Of a stretch of 64,000 nt of DNA, positions 41,641 to 51,946 are shown piece after piece (positions within the stretch are counted from its first letter, which is position 1; each line of letters opens with the position of its first letter). The notes under the pieces are model-generated. The model ran no database searches. It saw only the letters and a program-made list of their open reading frames with translations, and was not told the origin of the DNA. Source of the DNA: Macrolepiota albuminosa (lineage: Eukaryota > Basidiomycota > Agaricomycetes > Agaricales > Agaricaceae); contig JAMWFC010000049.1 of the NCBI GenBank assembly GCA_027475525.1, positions 6,184,947 to 6,248,946 on the forward strand, in the 5' to 3' direction. Made by a program: the position numbers and the translations under genes.

Positions 41641-43749
41641 GTTCATGACTCTCATTTCCACCTCCGTCATCCTGTTCCTCATGCAGAACGGAAATTTTCC
41701 CAAGCCGCGTTACATCCTTGAGCTACGGGTAGGGTGTCACTGCCACTGCCACACGTTCAGACCCGTCTTACGCGCCTGGCCCTGAACCCTCCGGAGCGTA
41801 GTTTGGGGACAGTAGCCTTGGTCAATAGATGGAACAGTTGTGAATTGGCCCAGGGTAATTGACTCATTTTGGATGCACCCAGCTAGTGTGATGTTAAGGA
41901 GCATGGCAATCGCAGAAGCTCCCTGCAAGAGGTATTCAAACATATGGCGAGATATTTCCTAGCAGGACTTCGAATTCTGCGTGCAAAGACAAGTGCCATT
42001 TCTCGCCACTCGGCATCATGTCAGGATATTTATGGAGCGCAGACGCGATGGCGTCACCCATCGCACTTACTCATAGTTCAGCCACGGGCCACGGGATCAT
42101 GCAATGTACAAAAAGCCCTAGGTAGGAGTACAGGCAAGTTTTGACGATACTAGGACTTGCACTAGTTCCAGGGACTTAGTGTCGTTGAGTATACCACTAC
42201 AAATTGTGCCCAAACATGAGTAAACTGATTGTAGCGGTTCGGGTTCCCGCTATGGAAGATGACTGGCAGTACCAGAGCCTTGTCCACTCTGCGTAACGGG
42301 TCACAGTATAGTAACGATGTTTGTTCTAATGGGACAGGTAGATCAACTGGTTCGTCGAGTGCAATTCCGACGTGTTCCATTTTAGGCAAAACGTTACACT
42401 GATATTGCCCTGGCTATGAGCTCAGGAGTCAGGGGACCTGCCCGTACAATCGGATCTAATTTCATTATACAATGCAAACTCAAGCAGGAAACGGATTCTG
42501 ATTTTGCTCAAGGAAATAGTCAGTTGATTCCTTGATTGGCGCCGTTGACCCGAAGCCTGTGGATACCGGACCAGAATATCTCTAAAATTTGCCTCCGGAC
42601 GCCATGAACAGAAGCACTGTACTTCACTCCCTATTTAGGCTGCGTCACGTTCGTAAGATGCTTTGTACTCGTTCAAGTTCCCTCAAGGTACGTCTACTTC
42701 AAGTTCTACCCATTCGACAACGGTTTGATTCATCGATTCGTGTAAAACAGCAGCTCGAGACATGTACACAATTCCGTGCGAGTATTTCCATTATTCGTCG
42801 ACTCTTCTGTTTCACTCCATGAACAGTATTGGCATGTGTTCACCTTGACTCCCCTGGTCCGGCCCGAGTCAATGGTTTATGTACGTACTGCTTAAGTCAG
42901 GTGTCTGTAAGTATTCTAGTCTCTGACCTTCCTGGATCGGGAAACAAACTCGGGATGACGGCGTAATGCCCCACTTCTCAAAGCAGGCAGATACTGCAGG
43001 GCCACCTTTCTTACGGCCGGCATAAATGCCATACACCCTGTTAGTCGTTCGACTGACTATTTGACGGCCGTGCCAAATGGTACCTGGGTTTGCTCACCAA
43101 TCATGGTTGGTGGATTGATCCTTTGTCTGTTTGTGCGAAGCCACCGTCAATACGATTGGTATTCATTCTTGTTCTGTTCTGTGGATGAGATATAACTCGC
43201 CACATACACACGGATGGCTCTACGCTGGATGCGAGTCGATGGAAGCGCATACAAGGCCTGACGGTAAGTGAGCAAGAGATGAAGTGTAACGAGTATACTG
43301 TACTTTCAGGCAAGTCACCAAGGTATGACGCCTGGATTAATTCTCTCGGACACATACATGCTTAGAGCCCTTGATTCAGAGCTGTATCGACGTAGAAGAG
43401 CGTTATTAAATCAATTATCAGTTAAATACTACATAGCAATAAACTGCACGGGAGAACCTGTCTGCTAGAGCTATGAACTGGTCTTTTACTCCAAAGCATT
43501 TCAAGATACTTGCGAGCTCACTTCAAATTCATTATCTGCCATCTACCAATGACCTATTTATTTCATCTCCTCTTCAATATTTTGATTTTAGCAGCCAGGG
43601 ATTTTAGAACAAACAAGAAAGAAATGTTTATTTTTATTGCTCGCCTACAACTATCATGATGGGCCTGTCCCGACGTCTCTGCAGTAATGAAGGCCTCTGT
43701 AGGCCATAATTTACTCTTCATGGACAGTGGGGGACGGGGAGCAACGGGG
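41641..43749. other. No gene recognised
   Basis: The minus frame 41943-41737 has a hydrophobic start but no continuation that I can support. Other frames (42162-42389, 42589-42822, 43101-43355) show no motif or splice structure. Probably degraded intergenic sequence. Confidence 0.4.
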
Positions 43750-44472
43750 TCAGGCGACAGCTTCACCAGGAGTGGGTGCAGGTATGCAGGGGCTCGGGGG
43801 TAGAACGACTTGTACGGGGCGGGCAGAGCGGTTTGCCCTTTTTATAAAAAACGGCCGCGGGTTGCGGGTGGGCAGAGGTGTGGGCAGAGGTGCGGGCAGA
43901 GGTGCAGGTAGAGGTGCGGGGAAAGGGACGGATGTGGGAGTGAAGAGGTTGGAGGTGGCACGGAAACAGGAGGGAAACGAGATGAGTTTGTGTTCTGCGG
44001 GGGGAGCGGCGTTGTGGTCCGAAAGGGAGAGTAATGAAGAGTGGAAGGGCGGCGGGGAAAGAGAAAAGGGTAGGTCGCTGGCCAAGCCGGGGTCGGTATC
44101 GTAGGAGCCAGAGTAGGCCGAGTTGTGCGTGACCATGCTCCGCTGCTGGCGCATGAAGGCCATCTTTCGCACTTTGCGAGGGGAGGCAAGGGCTATGAGA
44201 CGGGAAAAGACGGACGCGAGGCGTTTGCAGCGCGAGGGACTCACTGGGGACGGGGACGGGGGTGGGGCTGGCGGGAGGTTACAGGATATGATTGAAGAGT
44301 TGGAAGAGGAGGGCTCGGGCTGGTGTTGGGTACGGAAGCAATCGAACACGGCATTGGCGTCGCTGTCGAGGTCGACAGCGTTACGCCCTGGACTGGAATC
44401 AAGGGAATGATTTCCTGGAGCGCCACCGGAGTCGAGGATGGGACAGTTAGCGTGGTTGGTAAGTGAGGACAT
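43750..44472 (-). CDS. Hypothetical Pro/Ser-rich protein
   Basis: 240 aa in one open frame from MSSLTNHANCPILDSGG to GEAVA. It has a Pro/Ser-rich central part, a basic patch (SRCKRLASVF...SPRKVRKMAF) and a PAPL/PTPL repeat (PFPAPLPAPLPAPLP) encoded by a 12 bp tandem repeat at about 43870-43925. There is no recognisable domain and it is probably disordered. The overlapping frames on both strands are by-products of the GC-rich repeat. The call rests on length and composition alone. Confidence 0.45.
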   Translation of the reverse strand: MSSLTNHANCPILDSGGAPGNHSLDSSPGRNAVDLDSDANAVFDCFRTQHQPEPSSSNSSIISCNLPPAPPPSPSPVSPSRCKRLASVFSRLIALASPRKVRKMAFMRQQRSMVTHNSAYSGSYDTDPGLASDLPFSLSPPPFHSSLLSLSDHNAAPPAEHKLISFPSCFRATSNLFTPTSVPFPAPLPAPLPAPLPTPLPTRNPRPFFIKRANRSARPVQVVLPPSPCIPAPTPGEAVA

Positions 44473-44856
44473 GGCGGGCAGAACTGGGGGATTTCTGATG
44501 AGAGACGGGACATCTGCGCTGTTTTATGAGAGCCATCCTCAGATCCAGATCATTGTAACGGATCCAACCCAGAACCCATAGAAAGCTAAGCTCGTACGAG
44601 ACGCCACTAATCTCCGGTTGTCATGCCGCAAGAAGATACATATATGCATACAAGACCAATCTACAAGCCAACGGCATTCCTCGTGTGACGATGAATTTAT
44701 GAGCGGCAGTAAACGAGTCAGTGGGAAAATTCGCACACTCAAAATAAATCAGTTACCAGATCACACACGACTTTTGCACAAAACCGTGATCATTGGTACT
44801 ACGGCTAAGTTTTCTCCGAAAGACATGAATAACACGCATTAATCATCTTCAACACA

Positions 44857-45234
44857 GTGCCTAGGACAAGCGTGAGCAAAGCTGTCGTCGAATGTACATT
44901 TCTGATGTACCCCATGTGTAAGCCGAATGCTTGCCTGGCCGAATTCCCCATTCGCACAGGTATCCGTGCATCTTCATGGCACAAAGAAGAAAATTTTGGT
45001 AAACATTATTTCAACCGTATGCAACAAAGGGTCGGAGTAGATTGGGTGGCACCTGTACGTTGCAAAACTACCTATGCCGAAGCCCTCGAAGTCAAGCAAG
45101 CTTTTGCCGAAGTCCACGCTCAATATGATTGGTTTCTTGAGCACGTCGTCCGAATTGCTCTCGTGTCAACACCTTACGCAACGTTTCCTTTCTATCTACG
45201 TAACTTTATCTTTTTTTTCTCACCACTTCGTTGA
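44857..45234 (+). other. Possible exon of an unknown gene
   Basis: An open frame with a globular-looking stretch (EFPIRTGIRASSWHKEENF, AEALEVKQAFAEVHAQYDWF). The region after about 45178 looks like intron. No family is recognised, and no partner exons could be linked. Confidence 0.3.
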
Positions 45235-45753
45235 CATTTCTTCTATAGAACACATGGGCAAGAAGAATTAACCTAACCATGTTACTACATTACTCAATGC
45301 CTTTCCGGCCACATCTCGTACGTACAAAGACACGGCTAAAGCAAGGATCAGTGCCGGCGCCCAGGATGTTTGACAGGCTTTATCCATGTTCCCTTGAGCA
45401 CACACACGTCTTTTGATTCTCTCTCCTTTAACACCTTCGACACCTTCGACGCCGCAATCGAAATATCGGACCTTTTATACTACCACAAGGCTCGGTACAC
45501 ATGCCTTCCACACGATCTTACAGAAAAAACCGACTCATTATTCATCTATTCTCCGATCTCTCACCTTTGAGCTATCGCGACCAAGGAGTAAACGTTATAG
45601 GAAAATGTTTTCGTCACTGATTAAGCAAGGACTGGCCGGGGTTGGCGAGATAACCTTTTAGATAGACTTGTTGATCAGGTCTTTTTATACCGCGATGGCG
45701 CCTGTAGTCGCGTGAAAGTTCCATGTCGTGATAGCCGGTCGGAACTCGGGGAT

Positions 45754-46541
45754 ATGCTGCTCGCGGTCACGCCTAGAGCTCTCAGATTGCTCAGCAGCCC
45801 GTATATTAGTCCAGCAACCCGTTACATACGGCCATACATCTCTCCTTTCTCAACCGCCATGTCGACCTTTTATACTCTCAAGGCTGAGCTGCCGAGTGGC
45901 AAGGTCTATGACTTTGCAGATCTCAAGGGCAAGACTGTTTTAATCGTCAATACCGCATCAGCCTGGTAAGTCATGGCTATGAGTCCCACATTTGAGCTCA
46001 CATTTTGCTCAGTGGTTTTGCACCTCAGTACAAAGGTAATAACTGAGGCAAGCCACCCCTATTAATGCGGTCATGATTAATGTGCTGCTTTTAGGGCTTC
46101 AGGAACTCTATGACAAATATAAAGATAAAGACTTCGTCATTCTTGCTTCCCTTGCAACCAGGTACATGCGCGCTACAATTGAAATTTCTGCGTATCCCTT
46201 ACTGGATTGCAGTTTGGTGGACAAGAGCCCAAAGATGATGCCGGCATTGCCGAATTCTGCACGGCGTTACATTTCCGCTGATGAAGAAGTCTGAAGTAAA
46301 TGGTGACAGCACGAACGAGGTCTACAAGTGGCTCAAGAGTCAACAATCCGGCATTCTCGGTCTTACAAGGATCAAGGCACGTTGGCGCTTGCGTCTCCTT
46401 CGCTCCACAGGAAACGCTGACCCTTGTATTTAGTGGAACTTTGAAAAGTTCTTGGTAAACAAGGAGGGTGCTGTAGTCAACCGATGGGCGTCTACGACGA
46501 CGCCCGCAGCTATTGATGCTGAAGTCGCCAAGATCCTCTGA
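45754..46541 (+). pseudogene. Glutathione peroxidase (thiol peroxidase) pseudogene
   Basis: Exons read MSTFYTLKAELPSGKVYDF (ATG 45859), KTVLIVNTASA-C-GFAPQY with the peroxidatic Cys formed across the first intron (donor after 45965), GLQELYDKYKDKDFVIL, FGGQEPKDDAGIAEFC, TFPLMKKSEVNGDSTNEVYKW and WNFEKFLVNKEGAVVNRW, stop 46539-46541. An upstream ATG at 45754 adds MLLAVTPRALRLLSS..., a mitochondrial-presequence-like leader. The enzyme reduces H2O2 and lipid peroxides using thioredoxin or glutathione. Breaks: one base lost at about 46145, just before the resolving GFPCNQ motif, and about 10 bp lost near 46262 (FCT to VTFPLM). The last intron begins GC rather than GT. The introns are retained. 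Confidence 0.88.
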
Positions 46542-47052
46542 CTACATGGCCCCGATTTGTCAACGAAGCTTTGAGTAAGATGGGTTTATCGACTGCTTTC
46601 TTCATAGAATAATGTAAATGCTGTATGTATGCAACGGGACATTTCCGTATCCAGTATTATATTCAACAACCTTACGAGGAAATGTTACCGATGGACGCCA
46701 AACGGACAGTCTTCTGATGATCATGCACTAGTCTCCTGAACACAGATCTTGATCTTGTCCCGCTTTGCAGCGAAACTTGGGCATCCTAGTCAGACAACAT
46801 ATTCACCGTAGATCCTAAAGATATTTCGCCTACATCAGGCACCAGACTCCGCTCTGCCTCATCAAACAAGAGAATAGCGAAAGTCACAAAAGAAGAAGGA
46901 ACAGGGCTGGGTAGTTCAAGAAACAGTTTAATCACCTGCCAAACTTAAGAATATACTTTGCCCAGGAACATGATAAACCATCCACGATATAGAACTGTCC
47001 ATCCTTCCTCTTTGATAATCTTCATCGCGGTCATATACACTCGTGTACAGCT

Positions 47053-48119
47053 CTAGATTGTCTCCGCGGTATCTGATGGAAAGATCAGTAGCTGAGATAG
47101 TCGACAACTTTCTAATACTCGCCTTACGGCGAGGTTGTCATTTGACTCGGGCGTGCTTTTTCCGTCGACTTCGACTGGATGGGCAGCCATATTGGTGCCC
47201 AGAGCGGCCTCTGTCGTGGTATGGGAGCTGCCATGGTTGAGTTGGACTGCTAGCCGCGTGACAATCACATCCAAAGGAGCATATATTAGGGTATTAACGA
47301 TGAGGAGCACCAACTTGTAGCATGCACTCAAACTCAAAAAGTAGATTGTGTCTATCTCGTTGGCCGTGTGATCTGGTACCGTTAGTTCAAGTGGGTGAAA
47401 GACGAATCTCTGGAGGATGATTTGACCGAGAAGGGCAGAAAGAAGGCTTGGTGTCACTATCTTGTGTGGTCGCGTGCGCTCGAAATGTGTGAAGAGCGTG
47501 CGAACGCCGTCTCTGATGCTGGTTCCAAAAACCTCAAGCTTGCTTCGTGTTGCGATAGCGCTGTGGAACGTTTTATGGGTGCATGCATATAGCCCTTGTG
47601 CTTGACGCACCGATAGATCTAAGCCAGCGCGAAACTGTAGAAAAGAGTCCTGACCAGACTCTGTGACAATGTCCGAGTGAAAGCTGAAGGATTAGCAGAG
47701 ATGCAGAGTCTAGTCAAATAATTCCTCGCGTTGATCCACATGACAAAGTTGACGATGAGCGTTTGAACTAGTGAGATATGAAGCTACTGCTGAGTGAATG
47801 ATACATGTGAAGGAGTGCCTCACTGATTGCCTTGTAGAACCCATTTCTGCCCTTTAAATGACAGATTTTGTGAGATGTAGAACATGTAATGCCGGATGCT
47901 TACTTCTATCTGATATATCCGTTTTGCAACACTTAAGAACGTTGGTTTTGTCATCACAGTTTCTCCTCGTGAAACTGGCTCCTTGGAGTCAGCCTGGCCA
48001 CACGCGCCGGCTTCTGGATCGGCAGCATTGGCTGGGACCTCTTTTTGATGATACGCAAGTCTATATCTGACAAGACTACCAGTAAAAGGAACAGTAACAA
48101 AAGCAATGAGAAAAAACAT
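47053..48119 (-). pseudogene. Mitochondrial-carrier-family gene remnant
   Basis: Minus-strand segments in order: VTVPFTGSLVRYRLAYHQ (first helix with PxTG), MTKPTFLSVAKRIYQIE before a GTAAGC donor (about 47905), KGRNGFYKAISEALLHMYHS, DGVRTLFTHFERTRPHKIVT, and LLIVNTLIYAPLDVIVTRLA (a PxDxxxxR carrier-like signature). The pattern fits the divergent mushroom carriers with large loops, inner-membrane solute transporters. Stops and frame changes lie between 47620 and 47830, and the final region decays. Assignment is by motif memory and moderate in strength. Confidence 0.55.
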
Positions 48120-48253
48120 GAATGATCAGCTGATGATGCAGTGGCGCGTGATATGAGTGATCGACAGATCCAAGACAGTCCTGATGCTAAAAAGGGACTA
48201 CCTCGTCATAAATTCTAGCTCCGTGTCTTAACTATGCTGTATCCGGTTTGAGT

Positions 48254-49260
48254 ATGGCTGACACCCATACTTCAGACAGTGCTAAGAGCGTTTACTTTGA
48301 CGCCCCAGTGCAGCAGCAGCATTTGACAACCCCGAGCCTTCAAACAACTATGGCCCTGTGACCAAACAGTCAAACGGTGGCGCACTCCCACCTGACGTCA
48401 CAGACAAAGACTTTACTGTTCTACAAGGCTGGCTCCCAGCCGTAGAAGATACCTCACGCGATGCAGGATTTTCAAGCTCGCAATACTAACCATGGAGTGT
48501 GGTGACCCTCCTCAAAGAGCTATCAGCAGAAGATCTCCTTCTCCTGCTCAACAGGGGTCAAACATGAGATCGCCCTCACCCCCGGCTCACATAGCTCTTG
48601 ATATAAGGTTGCCTTCTCCGGCACAGGGTACTTCGGACATTCGACGTTCAGCGTCATGGACGGAGCATGTTCACGAGCTCAACTGGCCAGCTGATCGAAG
48701 GCTCCACGTTCATTGAAGGGGCAGCGATCACAGGCCCACATTCTACTGCACATCCCAGCCATGAACTCACATTGCGTGCCGCGGCAGCAGATGCCAATTT
48801 GTCACGCAGGGACAGATCTAGAATTGCAAAGTCTGAAGGTGAAGGATGAACAATCCCCCTTTTGTCTTTGCATCTCATGTATTGTTTTTTCCTGCAGCGG
48901 AAGATGGTAAACAGACCTCAAAGATTATAAAAGACGAAGGACGAGCTGAGAAACAGGCGTTGGGGCTCGCAATTTGCGAGCTGGCAATGCTCCAGAAGGA
49001 TCAGGCCAATGCGATTCAGGTTGTCCAAACTATATTTTATCAGTTTTGCATCTCCTGAAAAATTATTTAAGAACGAAGCCAAAGCTCACAGGGAACGCAA
49101 GAGGTTGCAAGCTGAGTATCAGAAGCAGGAGTCGCCTTTTCTCACCGCACGTGCCAAACACGAAGCTGCACAGGCACGTCTGCATTCCGAGGATGAGGCA
49201 TTGGAGATCGTGCGTAACAAGGCCAGGGACGCGATGGGGAAACTACAAGACAACTGGTGA
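48254..49260 (+). pseudogene. Coiled-coil protein gene, probably degenerate
   Basis: It begins MADTHTSDSAKSVYFDAPVQ, but the frame must shift to continue FDNPEPSNNYGPVTKQSNGG. A Ser/Pro-rich part follows (SRRSPSPAQQGSNMRSPSPP). Two good introns (GTGAAGG...CTGCAG near 48838-48897; GTTGTCC...TTTAAG near 49020-49070) frame exons rich in charged heptads (ELAMLQKDQANAIQ, KAHRERKRLQAEYQKQES, DEALEIVRNKARDAM). The helical part is intact. The family and function are unknown. The 3' exon meets the minus-strand gene at 49292. Confidence 0.4.
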
Positions 49261-49291
49261 GTAATAACTGCTTCAAGAAGAAGCATATACC

Positions 49292-49705
49292 AAGGTCATC
49301 AATGATTCCACTAGCATTGTGTTCAAGTGGTGGGGATGCAAGTTGCTCAAGATTCTGAGTGAGGTGCTCTAATTGATCATTTATCGCCTGCATAACCTTT
49401 CGTGTTTGCAGACCGGGTGTTGGGCGACTCGAATCTATAGGAGGGTATACTTGACCTGCTGCAAGAGAGGCTGCAATGTTTGCTTCTTGTAACTGAATAG
49501 CCTGTTCCTGTGCAGATTCAAGCGTCTTCTGAAATTCACCTGCTCCGAGGCATGTCGATGCAAATTGTTCAGTCAAATTTGCCACTCGATCGTCAGCTTG
49601 ATGTCTGTCCCAGGTCCGTTTCGGAAGGTGATAGCCTTGTCTATCAGCTTCATATTTCTTGCGACAGCCATGGGTTGTACATAGACACAGTTTAGGAGGA
49701 GTCAT
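49292..49705 (-). pseudogene. N-terminal zinc-finger exon of a transposon-type gene
   Basis: Starts MTPPKLCLCTTHGCRKKYEA, then HLPKRTWDRHQADDRV. The C-x-C-x3-H-x-C...H pattern at the very start is typical of first exons of mushroom cut-and-paste elements such as Plavaka-like ones. A Gln/Glu-rich helix follows, and a GTATATGC donor near 49291. No transposase core is found downstream on the strand, so it is a fragment. Confidence 0.4.
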
Positions 49706-50365
49706 GGAACGAAGTGCGGCAACAGGATAGTTTGATGTTCAAGTTGATCAATACAAAACAAGGACTTTTTGATCACGATTTCCCCATTCATCACTTGCAA
49801 AATGCTAGCCTGTGTTTGATGACGGTTGATCATCAACGATTGCATTGTCATGATGAATTAAGTGGCTGGTCACGTAATATTTTGAAGTAGGTAGCTAGGT
49901 CCACACATGATCATGAATGACCAGGCCTGTACTACTTACGTCTGGTCACGTATCAAATTACGCTACAGACACACTTAATGAGAACGATTATCAGGAAAAG
50001 AAGGAAGGATTGATGATGACGTACTTGGGAGAGCAAAACATGGGATGTGGAATGAGTAGTCTCAAACCGTCGTCATATGGTATGGGTGCAAGACATGCGA
50101 CGGGATAGACCAGAAGTTGTTAAGCAAGGAAATATGGTCTTGATTTGTCGATGATTTGTACCTGAAAGTTATACATATACATATCGTCACGAAGTAATGT
50201 TGGCTCGATGTGAGTCGTCGAGAGTCCCAAGGTAATCAAACCAGCTCGGGCAGGAGTAGGTGTAGGCATAGAAGCATTAATTCCTTATTGTATTAGTCGA
50301 TAGATAACAGAGATTGAGTCCAAGTGAAACTGTGAAACCATGATGCTGATGCACGTGCTCGAGAT

Positions 50366-51259
50366 CGTGACGCTCAACCATTGCCTGGTCAAAGGCTCAG
50401 CTTTGTCCAACTCGAGGCCAGCCAGTTCTGCCCGGCTCTTGGCATGCTCGAAGGCTCCTCGCCGGACTCGAGTGGCAGGATGTCTGCCCAACTTTGCCAA
50501 AGCCAAGGTGCATTATGCCGCCATGGAGCAACACCCACGCTCATTTGCCCGCAGGCAGCACTGATGCCCGCTGTCAACTCGATTTACTTTCTGCCGCTGC
50601 TCCAATCCGCGTTCAATGTTCAACATTCAGTCTGGCATCCTCCACGCCAGAGACAAAGACTACACTACCGCCTACTCATACTTTTTGATGAGTCCCTATT
50701 CCCCATCCCTTTTGCCGTGATGCAAGCTTGCCGCAGCCAGAAGACGTGACGAGCCTCTTGGACATGAAGTTCGTGCTCAAGTACGCCCTGCTCCATGAAG
50801 TAGAGTACATGTGCGCCATTAAGCTCACGCACCAGGTGCCCAACCTCGCGGGTTTCGAGCACGTCCTGCGTGAGTACAAAGATGCGTGTCAGAGCAAAGG
50901 ACAGAACAAAAAAAATGCTGAACAGCTGCCTTCCCCTTTTCCTCCCGCACACGCAGACAGAGCTCTTGTCAGGCCTGACAATCTGTTCACACCTCACGGT
51001 GCTGTATGACACGTTGTTCAAGCAGAACCTGCGTCGAGATTGTGTATTTTGCCGAGATGGTTGGGCAGGGAGCGCAGGCAGGATGTAGTGGTAAGGCAAG
51101 ATTCCGCTTGCTTTGTGACGTGCTAAGGTGCTGATGATGTCAAACAGACTTTCGCAAATGATACTCGACAAAGTCCCACACGATGTCCTGGACCAAGGAC
51201 GCGGATGTCAAATCCTATTCAACGAGCCTGAATCAGATGTGCCGGAGATTGTACCATAG
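50366..51259 (+). pseudogene. 26S proteasome lid subunit RPN6 (PSMD11) pseudogene
   Basis: Successive frames match RPN6 in order: RLSFVQLEASQFCPALGML, AAVNSIYFLPLLQSAFNV (family: ANSIYCPP), NIQSGILHARDKDYTTAYSY, PEDVTSLLDMKFVLKYALL, HEVEYMCAI, NLAGFEHVLREYKD, an intron ending CGCAG at about 50959, CSHLTVLYDTLFKQNL, VEIVYFAEMVGQGAQ, LSQMILDKVPHDVLDQGRG and IVP with TAG at 51257. RPN6 clamps the proteasome lid to the core particle. Frames change at least three times (near 50620, 50690, 51030) and the N-terminal half is absent. Introns are kept, so this is a degenerate duplicate, not a retrocopy. The working copy must lie elsewhere because the gene is essential. Confidence 0.85.
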
Positions 51260-51946
51260 AAGAGACTCCACAGCTGTGCAGACCCTGCTACGTTATTTTT
51301 GTTGGAGTGATCTTTAAATATCCCGCAATGATATGAATCAATAAGAGTATGCAATACAATTTGCAACGAGCTTTTGCTTTGCAGGCTGGACCTGGGATAT
51401 TGAGCACCAGTTAAGCTAGGTTGTCCTTCAAGTACTTGTTTCATATCGCATGCAACAATTATTTGACCATGTTGTGATATACTAATTGAAAAGTAAGCTA
51501 AATACTACCATCAGTATATCTGTAGTTCCCACAAATCCTGTTTAATTAGATAGGGAATATAACTTGATTTCCATGCCTAGTTAGGTGTGATTTTTTCATA
51601 TCCTCCCTTCTTGCAATAATTCACCTTCAATGTTTAACTTCATTTCAGAACTTGTCAACCTGGCTCTAATTGCTGGTGATGGCTAGGCCATTAGCCACGT
51701 TGTCATTGGCTGTTGGCATTGGGCACTGATGTATCATTGATGTGATGTCAGCTACTTGTTGGAACTGTCCAGAGATAACGCCAACACTTGATCCTGCCCT
51801 CTGCTCATTGTCTGACACAATGAGCTCACTTCCCCCACTCAAAACTCATTAGAAATTCTCAGAAAAAAAAAACAGTATATTACTTGACACAATATATATC
51901 ATTATTTTTCAATCTGAAAGCTGGATAGAGAGAGGAAGGGTCTGAA
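51260..51946. other. No gene recognised
   Basis: AT-rich sequence between the RPN6 and KDZ relics. Nothing beyond short frames. Confidence 0.45.

Noticed and set aside
44123..44410. Plus-strand ORF opposite the Pro-rich gene
   Set aside because: Shadow frame of a biased sequence, without start context or domain.
50665..51171. Minus-strand ORF of 168 aa
   Set aside because: It lies antisense to the RPN6 pseudogene, whose conserved motifs are clear on the plus strand.
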